Assembly: GCA_017421025.1 (NCBI GenBank)
Contig: JAFQME010000006.1
Coordinates: 1 to 56,905 of the forward strand
Source of the DNA: Oscillospiraceae bacterium
Lineage (GTDB): Bacteria; Bacillota; Clostridia; Oscillospirales; JAAYXM01
Direction of reading: 5' to 3'
DNA: 56,905 bases
The notes under the pieces are model-generated. The model ran no database searches, was not told the origin of the DNA, and saw only the letters and a program-made list of their open reading frames with translations. The translations under genes were made by a program, and so were the position numbers. Shown here piece after piece: positions 8,180 through 15,917 of the stretch; positions within the stretch are counted from its first letter, which is position 1; each line of letters begins with the position of its first letter.

Positions 8180-9136
8180 ATGAAAAGCATTTATCTGAAT
8201 GAGAATCCCGAAAACGTGCGCCGTGTTTACTGCGTGGAGGACACCGTGTATCAAAAAGCCGATGTTTTAGCAAATCCTGAACGGTTTGCTTCGGTTGAAG
8301 TTCTGTTTTCCACTTGGGGAATGCCGTGCTTCACCGAAGAAGAGATTATCACTTGTTTCCCGTCGCTCAAAGCGCTTTTCTATGCGGCCGGCAGTGTGCA
8401 AGTATTTGCTCGCCCGTTTTTGAACCGTGGGATTCGGGTGTTCTCAGCATGGGCGGCAAATGCGGTCCCGGTGGCAGAGTATACCGTGGCGCAAATCGTG
8501 CTTGCCAATAAAGGTTTCTTCAAAACGGTACGCACACAAGTGCGAAGGGAAGCAGAGACTTTGATACAACAGTTCCCAGGCAATTATAATGGTAAAATCG
8601 GGATTATCGGTGCGGGAATGGTGGGGAAACTCGTCATTCAACTGCTTCGAAACTATCAGCTCCAGGTGCTGGTATTCGATCCGTTTTTGACCGATGAGGA
8701 AGCTGAGCGGTTGGGAGTAACAAAATGCTCGCTGAAAACGCTGTTCGAGGAATGTTGCGTGGTTTCCAATCACCTTGCCAATAACGCAGAAACAAAGGGA
8801 ATGCTCACGCATGAGCACTTCTCTTCCATGCGCCCCTATGCTACGTTTATCAACACAGGGAGAGGGGCGCAGGTGGTAGAGGCGGACCTGATTGACGTCT
8901 TAAAACAACGTCCGGATTTGACCGCAATTCTCGATGTAACTGACCCAGAACCGCCTGTGAGCGGCAGTGAGCTTTATCTCCTTGAAAACTGTATGCTGAC
9001 CCCTCATATCGCAGGAAGTATCGGAAACGAGGTGCAGCGCATGGGGGAATATATGATGACAGAATATCGGGGATTTCTGGAAAACAAAGTCTGCAATTAC
9101 GAGGTCACGCTCGAGATGCTCAAAACCATGGCATAG
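8180..9136 (+). CDS. D-isomer-specific 2-hydroxyacid dehydrogenase family protein
   Basis: The 318-residue protein has the NAD-binding motif GAGMVG (residues 144-149) and all three family catalytic positions: Arg228 in NTGRGA, Glu257 in DPEPP and His276 in TPHIAGS. It should reduce a 2-oxoacid or oxidise a 2-hydroxyacid with NAD(H). The N-terminal substrate domain is divergent, so the substrate is not predictable. It begins 13 nt after the preceding stop and is the last operon gene, followed by a strong terminator. Confidence 0.88.
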   Translation: MKSIYLNENPENVRRVYCVEDTVYQKADVLANPERFASVEVLFSTWGMPCFTEEEIITCFPSLKALFYAAGSVQVFARPFLNRGIRVFSAWAANAVPVAEYTVAQIVLANKGFFKTVRTQVRREAETLIQQFPGNYNGKIGIIGAGMVGKLVIQLLRNYQLQVLVFDPFLTDEEAERLGVTKCSLKTLFEECCVVSNHLANNAETKGMLTHEHFSSMRPYATFINTGRGAQVVEADLIDVLKQRPDLTAILDVTDPEPPVSGSELYLLENCMLTPHIAGSIGNEVQRMGEYMMTEYRGFLENKVCNYEVTLEMLKTMA

Positions 9137-9171
9137 ATGCATTTTTGCAACGAAATGCTTTCCAAGAAAAA

Positions 9172-9203
9172 AACAGAGCCAAGGAATCTGCCTTGGCTCT
9201 GTT
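9172..9203. terminator. Bidirectional terminator between convergent genes
   Basis: A 13-bp stem (9172-9184 with 9191-9203) with a 6-base loop has an A run on the left and ACTGTTTTTTG on the right. It ends the plus-strand operon and also the minus-strand AraC gene, whose stop codon overlaps its right arm. Confidence 0.9.
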
Positions 9204-10008
9204 ACTGTTTTTTGTTGATTTTAGATGGTGGAACACCGATGACTTTGTGGAACATGCGGGAAAATGAGAACGGGTCGGGATAGCCAACCATTTTCCCTGT
9301 TTGCGAAACCGAATAACCTTCTTTTAGATGTTCGATTGCTTTCTCCATTCTAATTTTGATGATCGCTTCTTTGATGGAAATCCCATAGGTTTCTTTATAA
9401 AGTTGGGAGATATAACAACGGTTACGATGGAGCTTTTCTGAAATGTCTGCAATGCTGATTGTATTGGGATATTCCATATGGATATAATTGTCTACCCATT
9501 TTGCAAAATCGATTTTCTCTGATGTGCCTTGGAACAAATGATGAAAAATCTCATATGCAAAGGAAAGATATAGTTCTTGGGAACGGATATCCTTTGAAAA
9601 AGCGTCTTCTATGCGCTGGAAGGTGTCTGCTTGGTATGGAACTACACCCGAAACCGAGGTCAAACGCTCAGCGCCCGGGCCCTGTACACCAATGAAAACA
9701 AACTTTGTGGAGAGGGCGTCATTACAACGCAGTTCAAGGGGAATGCCACGGTTGATCACCAATAAATCTCCTGCATGGACCTGATATTCTTTCCCACCGA
9801 AATTTGCAACTGCATTGCCGGATTTGCAATACAAAATGTCATGGAAATATTCATGGAGCAAACGATGAGTCTCGCTCGGGTTTAATTCTTGAATCCCGGC
9901 ATAGGAGACGAAAAGAACAATCATGTTATTGGGATATGCGTTAAATGAGGCGGCGGTATCGCTCGGGGCTCCGAGAATATTGCTGCTTGGAACAATATAG
10001 GTGCGCAT
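9202..10008 (-). CDS. AraC-family transcriptional regulator
   Basis: The 268-residue protein has an N-terminal cupin-like region (HEYFHDILYCKSGNAV, then HAGDLLVINRGIP) and a C-terminal AraC helix-turn-helix pair (IADISEKLHRNRCYISQLYK; VSQTGKMVGYPDPFSFSRMF). AAAGGGTG is close to the ATG at 10008; an in-frame TTG 12 codons upstream has no ribosome site. It faces the oxidoreductase operon tail to tail, so it could be a second controller of that pathway or of a distant target. It is not a recent duplicate of the AraC protein at 1842-2633, since the two differ throughout. Confidence 0.9.
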   Translation of the reverse strand: MRTYIVPSSNILGAPSDTAASFNAYPNNMIVLFVSYAGIQELNPSETHRLLHEYFHDILYCKSGNAVANFGGKEYQVHAGDLLVINRGIPLELRCNDALSTKFVFIGVQGPGAERLTSVSGVVPYQADTFQRIEDAFSKDIRSQELYLSFAYEIFHHLFQGTSEKIDFAKWVDNYIHMEYPNTISIADISEKLHRNRCYISQLYKETYGISIKEAIIKIRMEKAIEHLKEGYSVSQTGKMVGYPDPFSFSRMFHKVIGVPPSKINKKQ

Positions 10009-10062
10009 TTTATCACCCTTTCGAAATTCATCAGTGACTAACAAAATGCTATTCTGTCTTTC

Positions 10063-10095
10063 ATTATAGGGGAATTCAATTCACTTGTAAAGTGT
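10063..10095 (-). promoter_or_regulatory. Promoter of the second AraC gene, with an inverted repeat at its -35
   Basis: On the minus strand, TTTACA (10091-10086) and TATAAT (10068-10063) are separated by an ideal 17 bp. The -35 lies within CACTTGTAAAGTG (10083-10095), an inverted repeat with 5-bp arms, a possible autoregulatory operator. Confidence 0.75.
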
Positions 10096-10258
10096 GATTT
10101 TTTGGCATGGAGAACCCAAGCAAAAAGAGCCGAAAAGACGTTTTCGGCTCTTGTGATGGACCAATTTGAATCAGTTTACCGCAACGTTCACCCATCATGA
10201 AACGCTTGCCCGACAACTGATCTAAAATAGAATTTAGAGATTCTTTCCTTGTCGCCAT
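10076..10258 (-). CDS. Possible small ORF or gene remnant
   Basis: A 60-codon frame begins MATRKESLNSILDQLSGK behind a good ribosome site (GAGGTAAAACA then ATG) 25 nt after the methyltransferase stop. Its second half runs through the hairpin at 10125-10152, which looks like that operon's terminator, so the full frame is doubtful. It may be a decayed or very short gene whose functional part is the first ~35 residues. No family recognised. Confidence 0.3.
   Translation of the reverse strand: MATRKESLNSILDQLSGKRFMMGERCGKLIQIGPSQEPKTSFRLFLLGFSMPKNHTLQVN
10125..10152 (-). terminator. Terminator for the minus-strand methyltransferase transcript
   Basis: A 12-bp perfect stem (10125-10136 with 10141-10152) with a 4-base loop is followed on the minus strand by TTTTTGC after the arm's own terminal Ts. 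Confidence 0.7.
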
Positions 10259-10283
10259 TGTTTTACCTCACAAATCAAAGCCG

Positions 10284-10955
10284 CTACCACAAAAACGGAA
10301 TCAAGCGGTATGCTACTGTTTGCCGGTATTCCAAATACCCAGGAAGCTCTTTTGTGAGGAATTCTTCTTCGAATTTGATTCTTCTTACAATGAGAATCGG
10401 ATGTATGAGAAATACGAAAAAACCCCAAATCGAGCCTAGAATCAACGGCATGGATAAAAAGAGAAAGATGGTTGCGGTGTACATCGGATGGCGTATGACA
10501 GAATACAGTCCCGTGTCAATCACTTTTTGAGCTTCCTGTACCTCAATGGTTCTGGAAAGATAGGTGTTTTCACGGATTACTTCGGCATAGAGCAGGTATG
10601 CAGCCAAGAAGATGATGACCGCAATAATGACAACACTTTGCGGAAGATGACTCCAACCAAATCTGAAATCCAATCCTGAAACGAGAAATCCTGCAAGAAA
10701 CACCAATGCACTGAGAGATACAACCAGGCGTTGCTCTTTTTGTGTCTCCTTCGCATTTAAACGGCGCTGTAGAAGTTTAGGATTGCAAACCATCAGCACA
10801 AGACCGGCAAGAAACATCGGGACAAACAGAATCGCCATCAAAAGCCATCCGTTGGGGAAGTGAAGCGTTCCTGCAGGGAGAAATGTCAAAAGTGCCACGG
10901 ATAGCATACCGAGTACCAGTTTTCCAATCGCCTGTAAGAATAATTTGAATGTCAT
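10284..10955 (-). CDS. Isoprenylcysteine carboxyl methyltransferase-family membrane protein
   Basis: The 223-residue protein has about five hydrophobic segments and the C-terminal SAM-binding signature of the ICMT/PEMT-like family: GLYSVIRHPMYTATIFLFL, then RRIKFEEEFL and YLEYRQTVAYRLIPFLW. Bacterial members are membrane methyltransferases of mostly unknown substrate. GGGAGTAACCGT precedes the ATG. A 60-codon remnant lies just upstream on the same strand and a small ORF just downstream. Confidence 0.85.
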   Translation of the reverse strand: MTFKLFLQAIGKLVLGMLSVALLTFLPAGTLHFPNGWLLMAILFVPMFLAGLVLMVCNPKLLQRRLNAKETQKEQRLVVSLSALVFLAGFLVSGLDFRFGWSHLPQSVVIIAVIIFLAAYLLYAEVIRENTYLSRTIEVQEAQKVIDTGLYSVIRHPMYTATIFLFLSMPLILGSIWGFFVFLIHPILIVRRIKFEEEFLTKELPGYLEYRQTVAYRLIPFLW

Positions 10956-10972
10956 ACGGTTACTCCCTATAA

Positions 10973-11158
10973 TTATTTGGGTTGATAGAGCCCGGTGGTT
11001 TCTCTGTTTTTGAACTCGTGCTTTTCGTAGTAGCCAATCAAAGTACCGTCATCATCACGCAGTGCACTCCGGCATGGACAAAAGTCCCCTGTAACCTTCC
11101 TGTCAATGGAAATTCCCCTCGTGTGAAACGAGGGGAGAGGGGTAGAATTAAAATGCAT
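10973..11158 (-). pseudogene. Probable gene fragment upstream of the methyltransferase
   Basis: A 61-codon minus-strand frame ends 17 nt before the methyltransferase ATG. Its last ~40 residues (FCPCRSALRDDDGTLIGYYE then KHEFKNRETTGLYQ) have protein-like composition, but the only in-frame start overlaps the end of the SLH/GH18 gene and the frame passes through that gene's hairpin. I read it as the 3' remnant of a decayed gene; a short real protein using a non-ATG start after the hairpin is the alternative. Family not recognised. Confidence 0.35.
11114..11136 (-). terminator. Stem-loop after the SLH/GH18 gene
   Basis: A 9-bp perfect stem (11114-11122 with 11128-11136) with a 5-base loop lies 12 nt past the stop of the minus-strand gene ending at 11148. 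Only a weak AATTT follows, so termination may be partial. Confidence 0.5.
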
Positions 11159-13358
11159 GGTACAAACGGAAAATTGACATAAAGGTTTGCTCTCTTGTGT
11201 AGGAGCCTTGCGGAGAAAACATATTATTCCCGGTGCCGCCCATCACTCGCTTGTTGTGTTTTAAGTCAACACAGGCGGAAACAAAGTCAATTCCCTCTTT
11301 TGCCCAAGCAGGGAGTGTAGCGGATTCTCTGAAGGTCACAGGGGTGCTGTTCGGGGTATAAACCCCAAAGACTCCGGCGAGCCGTTTCAGCATGGCCGCA
11401 GCTTCTTGCCTTGTGATGGTCCTGTTGGGTCCGAAGATTCCGTTGCCATATCCGTTTACAATGCCTAAGGCATTTGCAATCAGAACATTTCGGTCATATG
11501 TATCGGTGAAGGTATAATTGATCGTTTTGCCCTTTGATGCAAGGAATGTGGTTGCACTCATGTTTGATTTGCTTTCGATAAATTTAACGATCACCGAGCA
11601 AAATTCATGGCGCAGGATGGGCTTGTCATACTTGTTTCTTAAACTGACCGGAACAAGACCGGCTGTGATGGCGGAAGTGACTTCTTGCTTGAAAGAAGAG
11701 ATTGTACGGGTTGCGTTGTAGACAGGGATGTTGTTGTCGTTGATATTAAATATGCTGAAACCGCCCAAGTTGTAGTTCTTTACGAGATTTGCTCTTGGTA
11801 TGACAGTTCCGTCGGTTTCAAGATACACTCTGTGCTTGTTTGCAGAGGAATCGGTATATTCAAAATAGGCACCAAGCGCAGAATCGTTACTAAAGCCAAT
11901 CTGTGCATTGGCTGCTCTTAAGAGTACGAGGGCATCTCCGTAATTGGTGTCTTGCGCTGTGTTTGCGGTCAGATTGAAATCAATGGCAAAGGAACCAAGC
12001 CCCAAAAGGATCTTGCTTCGATCCATTTTCACTGCCGCATATCTGAGGCATCGTCCGGTCCTGACGAGATTGCTCATGGGACCGTGTGTTCTGCGATAGG
12101 GGAAGCCGGTGTCGTTGAAGTCATCATACAGAATGATGTGCACATAATCTGCGACATTTCCGATTTGCGTATAGTCATAAATTGATGCGTGCTCCTGTGC
12201 TTCGGTAAAATATGCACCGACACTGACCAAAAGCACCTTGTTTTCGCTGTGAAGTGCAGAGGAAAGGAGTTTGACAAAGGTGGAAAACTCGTCCCGCAGA
12301 GAGGCGTATGCCGGATCTGTGATTTCGATGCCTAAATTCACGCCGTCCAGGTCGTATTGTCTCACCGCCGTCATAATCTCATCAATGGCAATTTGCATCG
12401 TTCCACCATTTATCAGCATCTGAAGTGTTGCAGGGATGGCAAACCCTCTGCCGTATGCGTTTGTGATTCCGAGTAAAGCAAGTTTTCCGGTGTCTTTACA
12501 GTATTGGATTGCTTCTAACTGCGGATCGGTTCCGGGCGCTGTTGCACCGGGATGTTCAATTTCACAACCGAGGAAGTGGTTGCCGGGACTCACTTTGTCC
12601 CCGTTAATGTAGCCGCAATAGAAGGTGACCATTGTAACGTGATCGCTGTTTTGCTTTAATCTGTTCAATTGTTCCCTGGCTTTCGCCAAATCCCAATAGC
12701 AGTCGATGAAATATGCATTGAGTTCACGCATGGTAGTTGCGTTTGCGGACATGGTGGGTTTTGCCGGGGAAAGCGTTGTCGGGATTTCGTATTTGCGTGC
12801 ATCACGACGCAAAATTTTAGCGGAAACATCCATTCCGGCTTTGTATGGAATCAAACCGTAATCAATTGCAGTGCACAAGTATAAAATATCATCTGCATTG
12901 AGGTTTTGTGTGCCGGAGAACGAGTAGAGATTATTTGCATCATACGAATATTTGCCTTTTGCACGTGCCATGAACTGCGCAGCAAAAGCCACGGTGACCG
13001 GGTCACTCCAGGAGATGCGTTCGGGATCGAATACTTTTTTGTTCGCTTCCGCTTGGACATATTTGCCGCACCAAGCAGAAGGGAGTTTCCCGTTCTTATC
13101 CACTACCGTGACAGAATCCGCTCCTTTCCCATAGTAGGAATATGCGTGCATCAAGGCGATGAATTCTTCAATCGACATCGCACGGTTTGGTTCATTGTTT
13201 AGATTGAAATGCGGATCGGAATAGTTTTTGTAAAAGTATTCCATGTTCCAGTTGTTTTGAGCCTGTGCCGAAGAAAACAACGGGAGAATCATCACCAACA
13301 ACAGAATGGCGCTGATGATACGTAAGGCGTTTTGAGAGAAAATGCGTTTAGAGTTCAT
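11148..13358 (-). CDS. Secreted SLH-domain protein with a GH18-like domain
   Basis: The 736-residue protein has a signal peptide (hydrophobic residues 11-30), an SLH-like N-terminal part (~55-190), a glycoside hydrolase family 18-like TIM-barrel region (~210-530), and two C-terminal SLH repeats (IVNGYGNGIFGPNRTITRQE; NNMFSPQGSYTREQTFMSIF) that should anchor it to cell-wall polymers. The GH18 catalytic DG-x-D-x-D-x-E box reads DGVNLGIE (338-345): Glu345 is kept but the two middle acidic positions are Asn and Gly. Activity is therefore uncertain; it could be a degenerate chitinase-like binding protein or a spore/peptidoglycan-type N-acetylglucosaminidase. AAGGA lies rather far (13 nt) from the ATG. 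Monocistronic. Confidence 0.8.
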   Translation of the reverse strand: MNSKRIFSQNALRIISAILLLVMILPLFSSAQAQNNWNMEYFYKNYSDPHFNLNNEPNRAMSIEEFIALMHAYSYYGKGADSVTVVDKNGKLPSAWCGKYVQAEANKKVFDPERISWSDPVTVAFAAQFMARAKGKYSYDANNLYSFSGTQNLNADDILYLCTAIDYGLIPYKAGMDVSAKILRRDARKYEIPTTLSPAKPTMSANATTMRELNAYFIDCYWDLAKAREQLNRLKQNSDHVTMVTFYCGYINGDKVSPGNHFLGCEIEHPGATAPGTDPQLEAIQYCKDTGKLALLGITNAYGRGFAIPATLQMLINGGTMQIAIDEIMTAVRQYDLDGVNLGIEITDPAYASLRDEFSTFVKLLSSALHSENKVLLVSVGAYFTEAQEHASIYDYTQIGNVADYVHIILYDDFNDTGFPYRRTHGPMSNLVRTGRCLRYAAVKMDRSKILLGLGSFAIDFNLTANTAQDTNYGDALVLLRAANAQIGFSNDSALGAYFEYTDSSANKHRVYLETDGTVIPRANLVKNYNLGGFSIFNINDNNIPVYNATRTISSFKQEVTSAITAGLVPVSLRNKYDKPILRHEFCSVIVKFIESKSNMSATTFLASKGKTINYTFTDTYDRNVLIANALGIVNGYGNGIFGPNRTITRQEAAAMLKRLAGVFGVYTPNSTPVTFRESATLPAWAKEGIDFVSACVDLKHNKRVMGGTGNNMFSPQGSYTREQTFMSIFRLYHAF

Positions 13359-13397
13359 AGCAGAAGATCATTCCTTTTATGCTAAAAAATATATTTT

Positions 13398-13426
13398 ATC
13401 ATATCATAGTTTGCCTGACATGTAAA
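13398..13426 (-). promoter_or_regulatory. Promoter of the SLH/GH18 gene
   Basis: On the minus strand, -35 TTTACA (13426-13421) and -10 TATGAT (13403-13398) are separated by 17 bp, about 40 nt before the ATG. Confidence 0.7.
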
Positions 13427-13462
13427 GATTTCAGCGAATGCTCCCTAAAGGAAGCTAGTTAA

Positions 13463-13499
13463 AGAAGGGTCCCTTTGCTTGCATCAAAGGGACCCTTCT
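13463..13499 (-). terminator. Terminator after the pfp operon
   Basis: A 15-bp perfect stem (13463-13477 with 13485-13499) with a 7-base loop lies immediately beyond the stop of the minus-strand gene at 13503; TTCTTT follows on that strand. Confidence 0.8.
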
Positions 13500-13502
13500 G
13501 TC

Positions 13503-13859
13503 TTATACTCTGTCGTTAAAAATTTCGGCGGTAAGTTCAATCGCAAAATCTCCGTACTCTCTGCGTTTTTCGGACCCACAATAGATCCGTGGCAGATGAT
13601 GTGCATCACAGATGCGGTTGACAATATTTACCGTTGCAATCAAGGCGTTGTGACGATCTGTGCGTACCTTGTCGGTTTCGGATACTTTTGCTCTGAGGTC
13701 ATCGGACTGACGTCCGGCAAAATTGAGTCTTGTACTCTCCATGATGACCACTTGGCGTACATAATCGGCAGAACTGTGAATCATACGCTCGATCAATTCA
13801 CGCTCATCACTGTCACAAACATGGACCAATGCTTGTAATTGTTCTGTGAAACGACTCAT
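13503..13859 (-). CDS. Conserved-looking hypothetical protein downstream of pfp
   Basis: The 118-residue soluble protein is mostly helical and charged, with no signal peptide or membrane segment. A GAGGAGGG ribosome site is near the ATG. It follows the PPi-phosphofructokinase gene by 43 nt with no terminator between, and the terminator at 13463-13499 ends both, so they are probably co-transcribed. I do not recognise the family with confidence. Confidence 0.75.
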   Translation of the reverse strand: MSRFTEQLQALVHVCDSDERELIERMIHSSADYVRQVVIMESTRLNFAGRQSDDLRAKVSETDKVRTDRHNALIATVNIVNRICDAHHLPRIYCGSEKRREYGDFAIELTAEIFNDRV

Positions 13860-13902
13860 TGATACCCTCCTCTTGCACGAGAAACACGCCGCTTACAGCG
13901 TT

Positions 13903-15561
13903 TTATTCTTTTTCGAGTGCAAGAGTTACAGTGGTGAGGTCACAAACTTCTGCCGGACCGTAGTACTGGATTGCACCCGGATAGACATAGCAGGTTTCTG
14001 TTGCCCAAGTTTCACGGTTTGCTTCGAAGAACTTGAACGGCTTGCCATCGAGCTCGACCAGTGCTTTCTTGATGACCGGTTTGTCCTCGCCGTGACGGCG
14101 CTCAATGTTCATCATCTTGGTGATCGGCATACCGCCTGCAACCCACTCGGAAGCGGGCTTGGACAAGTTAGAGATCTTGGAAAGATAACCGTTGTAGCCA
14201 TACTGGATCAGCATGAATGCGTTATAGCCCAAGGAATAGCAGTAGTCCGCATCAAAGTTAGACGGGAAAGCACATCTGCCTTCATAGCCGAGGAAGTGAT
14301 GGAGCGGAGAGAACTTTCCGCTGTAAGTGCCGGCTTTTTTGCGAGCTGCCAGTTTGTCGGCAACCATTGCGGAGAAGAGTTTTTCAGACTCGATGAGGGA
14401 AACCTGAACGTTACCGTGCGGGTCACGCTCTAAGAACAACTGCTGCTGGATGCCCTGCGGCAGGATTGCAAAGACTTCCATGGATGCCTTGGTCAAACCC
14501 TTTTCGATGAACGCATACTTGTCAGCCCAAGTGGGGAGTTCGTTGAATGCGTCTGCTTTCTTGCCTGCGAGCAGGTCGTTGATTTCTGCGATCAGAACTG
14601 CGAACTCCGGAACAAATTCCACAACGCCTTCCGGAATGATTGCGACACCGAAGTTCATGCCGTTTGCCGCACGGGTTGCGACAGAATCAGCGATATAGTC
14701 TGCAATCTGAGACAAAGACATTTTCTTTGCTGCAACTTCTTCGGAAATTAAGCAAATATTCGGCTGGGTCTTGAGTGCACACTCCAAAGCAACATGGGAA
14801 GCGGAACGGCCCATAACTTTGACAAAGTGCCAATATTTCTTTGCAGAGTTTGCGTCACGTTCAATATTGCCGATGATTTCGCTATAAGTCTTGGTTGCGG
14901 TATCAAAACCGAAGGAGCAGTCGATGTCTTCGTTTTTGAGGTCACCGTCAATGGTCTTCGGGCAACCAATGACCTGAACGCCGGTGTTGTTTGCTGCGAA
15001 ATACTCAGCCAAAACCGCTGCGTTGGTGTTGGAGTCGTCACCGCCGATGATGACGATTGCGGTGATGCCGTGCTTCTTGCAGACTTCTGCAACGATTGCA
15101 AACTGCTCATTGGTTTCAAGCTTGGTTCTGCCAGAGCCGATGATGTCAAAACCGCCGGTATTTCTATACTGATTGATATAAGCGTCGTCGAAAATGATAT
15201 AGTCGTCTTCAATCAAGCCACTCGGACCGCCTTTGAACCCGTACAACACATTTTCCGGGTTGGTGGACTTGAGTGCATCGTAAAGACCGCAGATCACGTT
15301 GTGTCCGCCGGGAGCCTGTCCGCCGGAGAGAATGACGCCGACCACCTGCTTCTTGGAAGCCGAGGTGTTGGTGCCCTTCTGGAAGGTAATTTCCTTCTTA
15401 CCGTATGTGTTCGGGAAGAGCGCCTGAATCTTTTCGCAATCTGCGACACTCTTGGTCTCTGCACCTTCTAAAACGCTGATTTCGCTGATACCGCCACGCA
15501 GCATCTGCGGAAGCTTCGGGGTATATTCATATCTTGCTTTCTGTAATGCGGAAATTGCCAT
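13903..15561 (-). CDS. pfp: Pyrophosphate--fructose 6-phosphate 1-phosphotransferase (long form)
   Basis: The 552-residue enzyme reversibly phosphorylates fructose 6-phosphate with PPi instead of ATP in glycolysis. It has [12 protein letters not shown] (78-89), [12 protein letters not shown] (173-184), where the second Asp is the residue that marks PPi rather than ATP use, and the substrate loop PKTIDGDL (201-208); [15 protein letters not shown] follows. Length and the N-terminal extension fit the plant-like long PfpB clade. AAGGAGAC precedes the ATG and a near-consensus promoter lies at 15601-15628. The neighbouring hypothetical gene is probably in the same transcript. Confidence 0.95.
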   Translation of the reverse strand: MAISALQKARYEYTPKLPQMLRGGISEISVLEGAETKSVADCEKIQALFPNTYGKKEITFQKGTNTSASKKQVVGVILSGGQAPGGHNVICGLYDALKSTNPENVLYGFKGGPSGLIEDDYIIFDDAYINQYRNTGGFDIIGSGRTKLETNEQFAIVAEVCKKHGITAIVIIGGDDSNTNAAVLAEYFAANNTGVQVIGCPKTIDGDLKNEDIDCSFGFDTATKTYSEIIGNIERDANSAKKYWHFVKVMGRSASHVALECALKTQPNICLISEEVAAKKMSLSQIADYIADSVATRAANGMNFGVAIIPEGVVEFVPEFAVLIAEINDLLAGKKADAFNELPTWADKYAFIEKGLTKASMEVFAILPQGIQQQLFLERDPHGNVQVSLIESEKLFSAMVADKLAARKKAGTYSGKFSPLHHFLGYEGRCAFPSNFDADYCYSLGYNAFMLIQYGYNGYLSKISNLSKPASEWVAGGMPITKMMNIERRHGEDKPVIKKALVELDGKPFKFFEANRETWATETCYVYPGAIQYYGPAEVCDLTTVTLALEKE

Positions 15562-15600
15562 ATTAATCCGTCTCCTTCATTGGTTTTATACATAAAAAAT

Positions 15601-15628
15601 ATTATATCATAATTCTTTGATTCGTCAA
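15601..15628 (-). promoter_or_regulatory. Promoter of pfp
   Basis: On the minus strand, -35 TTGACG (15628-15623) and -10 TATAAT (15606-15601), 16-bp spacer, about 40 nt before the ATG. One of the strongest sigma-70 promoters in the window. Confidence 0.85.
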
Positions 15629-15917
15629 GAATCTTTCGTCACTTTGGAGAGAGGATCCCCCACCTTTCCCTTTGTTTATTTTCGCAAAAACGAATTGTTT
15701 CAAACAAAAAACCGGTAATAGCAGCGCAATTGATTGTGAAAAAAAGAACCCATCTAAACAAATGCCATGTGTAGATAACGTAATGCTATTCCAAATTTAA
15801 TTTTAGAATGATACTATGAAATAACAAAGTATTGTTTTTTTGCATTTTTTACTATGATTTCGAGAGAATAACAACAAATGCGAAAAAACATTTTGCAATG
15901 AAAAAGGAGGGACTTTT
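15629..15917. other. Divergent intergenic region between pfp and the two-repeat secreted protein
   Basis: About 290 AT-rich bases with no convincing ORF on either strand. The last part must carry the promoter and leader of the gene at 15918 (AAGGAGGG at 15904-15911), but no clear -35/-10 pair stands out; TACTAT at 15816-15821 and 15850-15855 are weak -10 candidates. No riboswitch fold was recognised. Confidence 0.4.

Noticed and set aside
15629..15917. A riboswitch or small RNA in the pfp-secreted protein gap
   Set aside because: No conserved aptamer motif or strong nested pairing could be recognised by eye; only weak -10-like boxes are seen.
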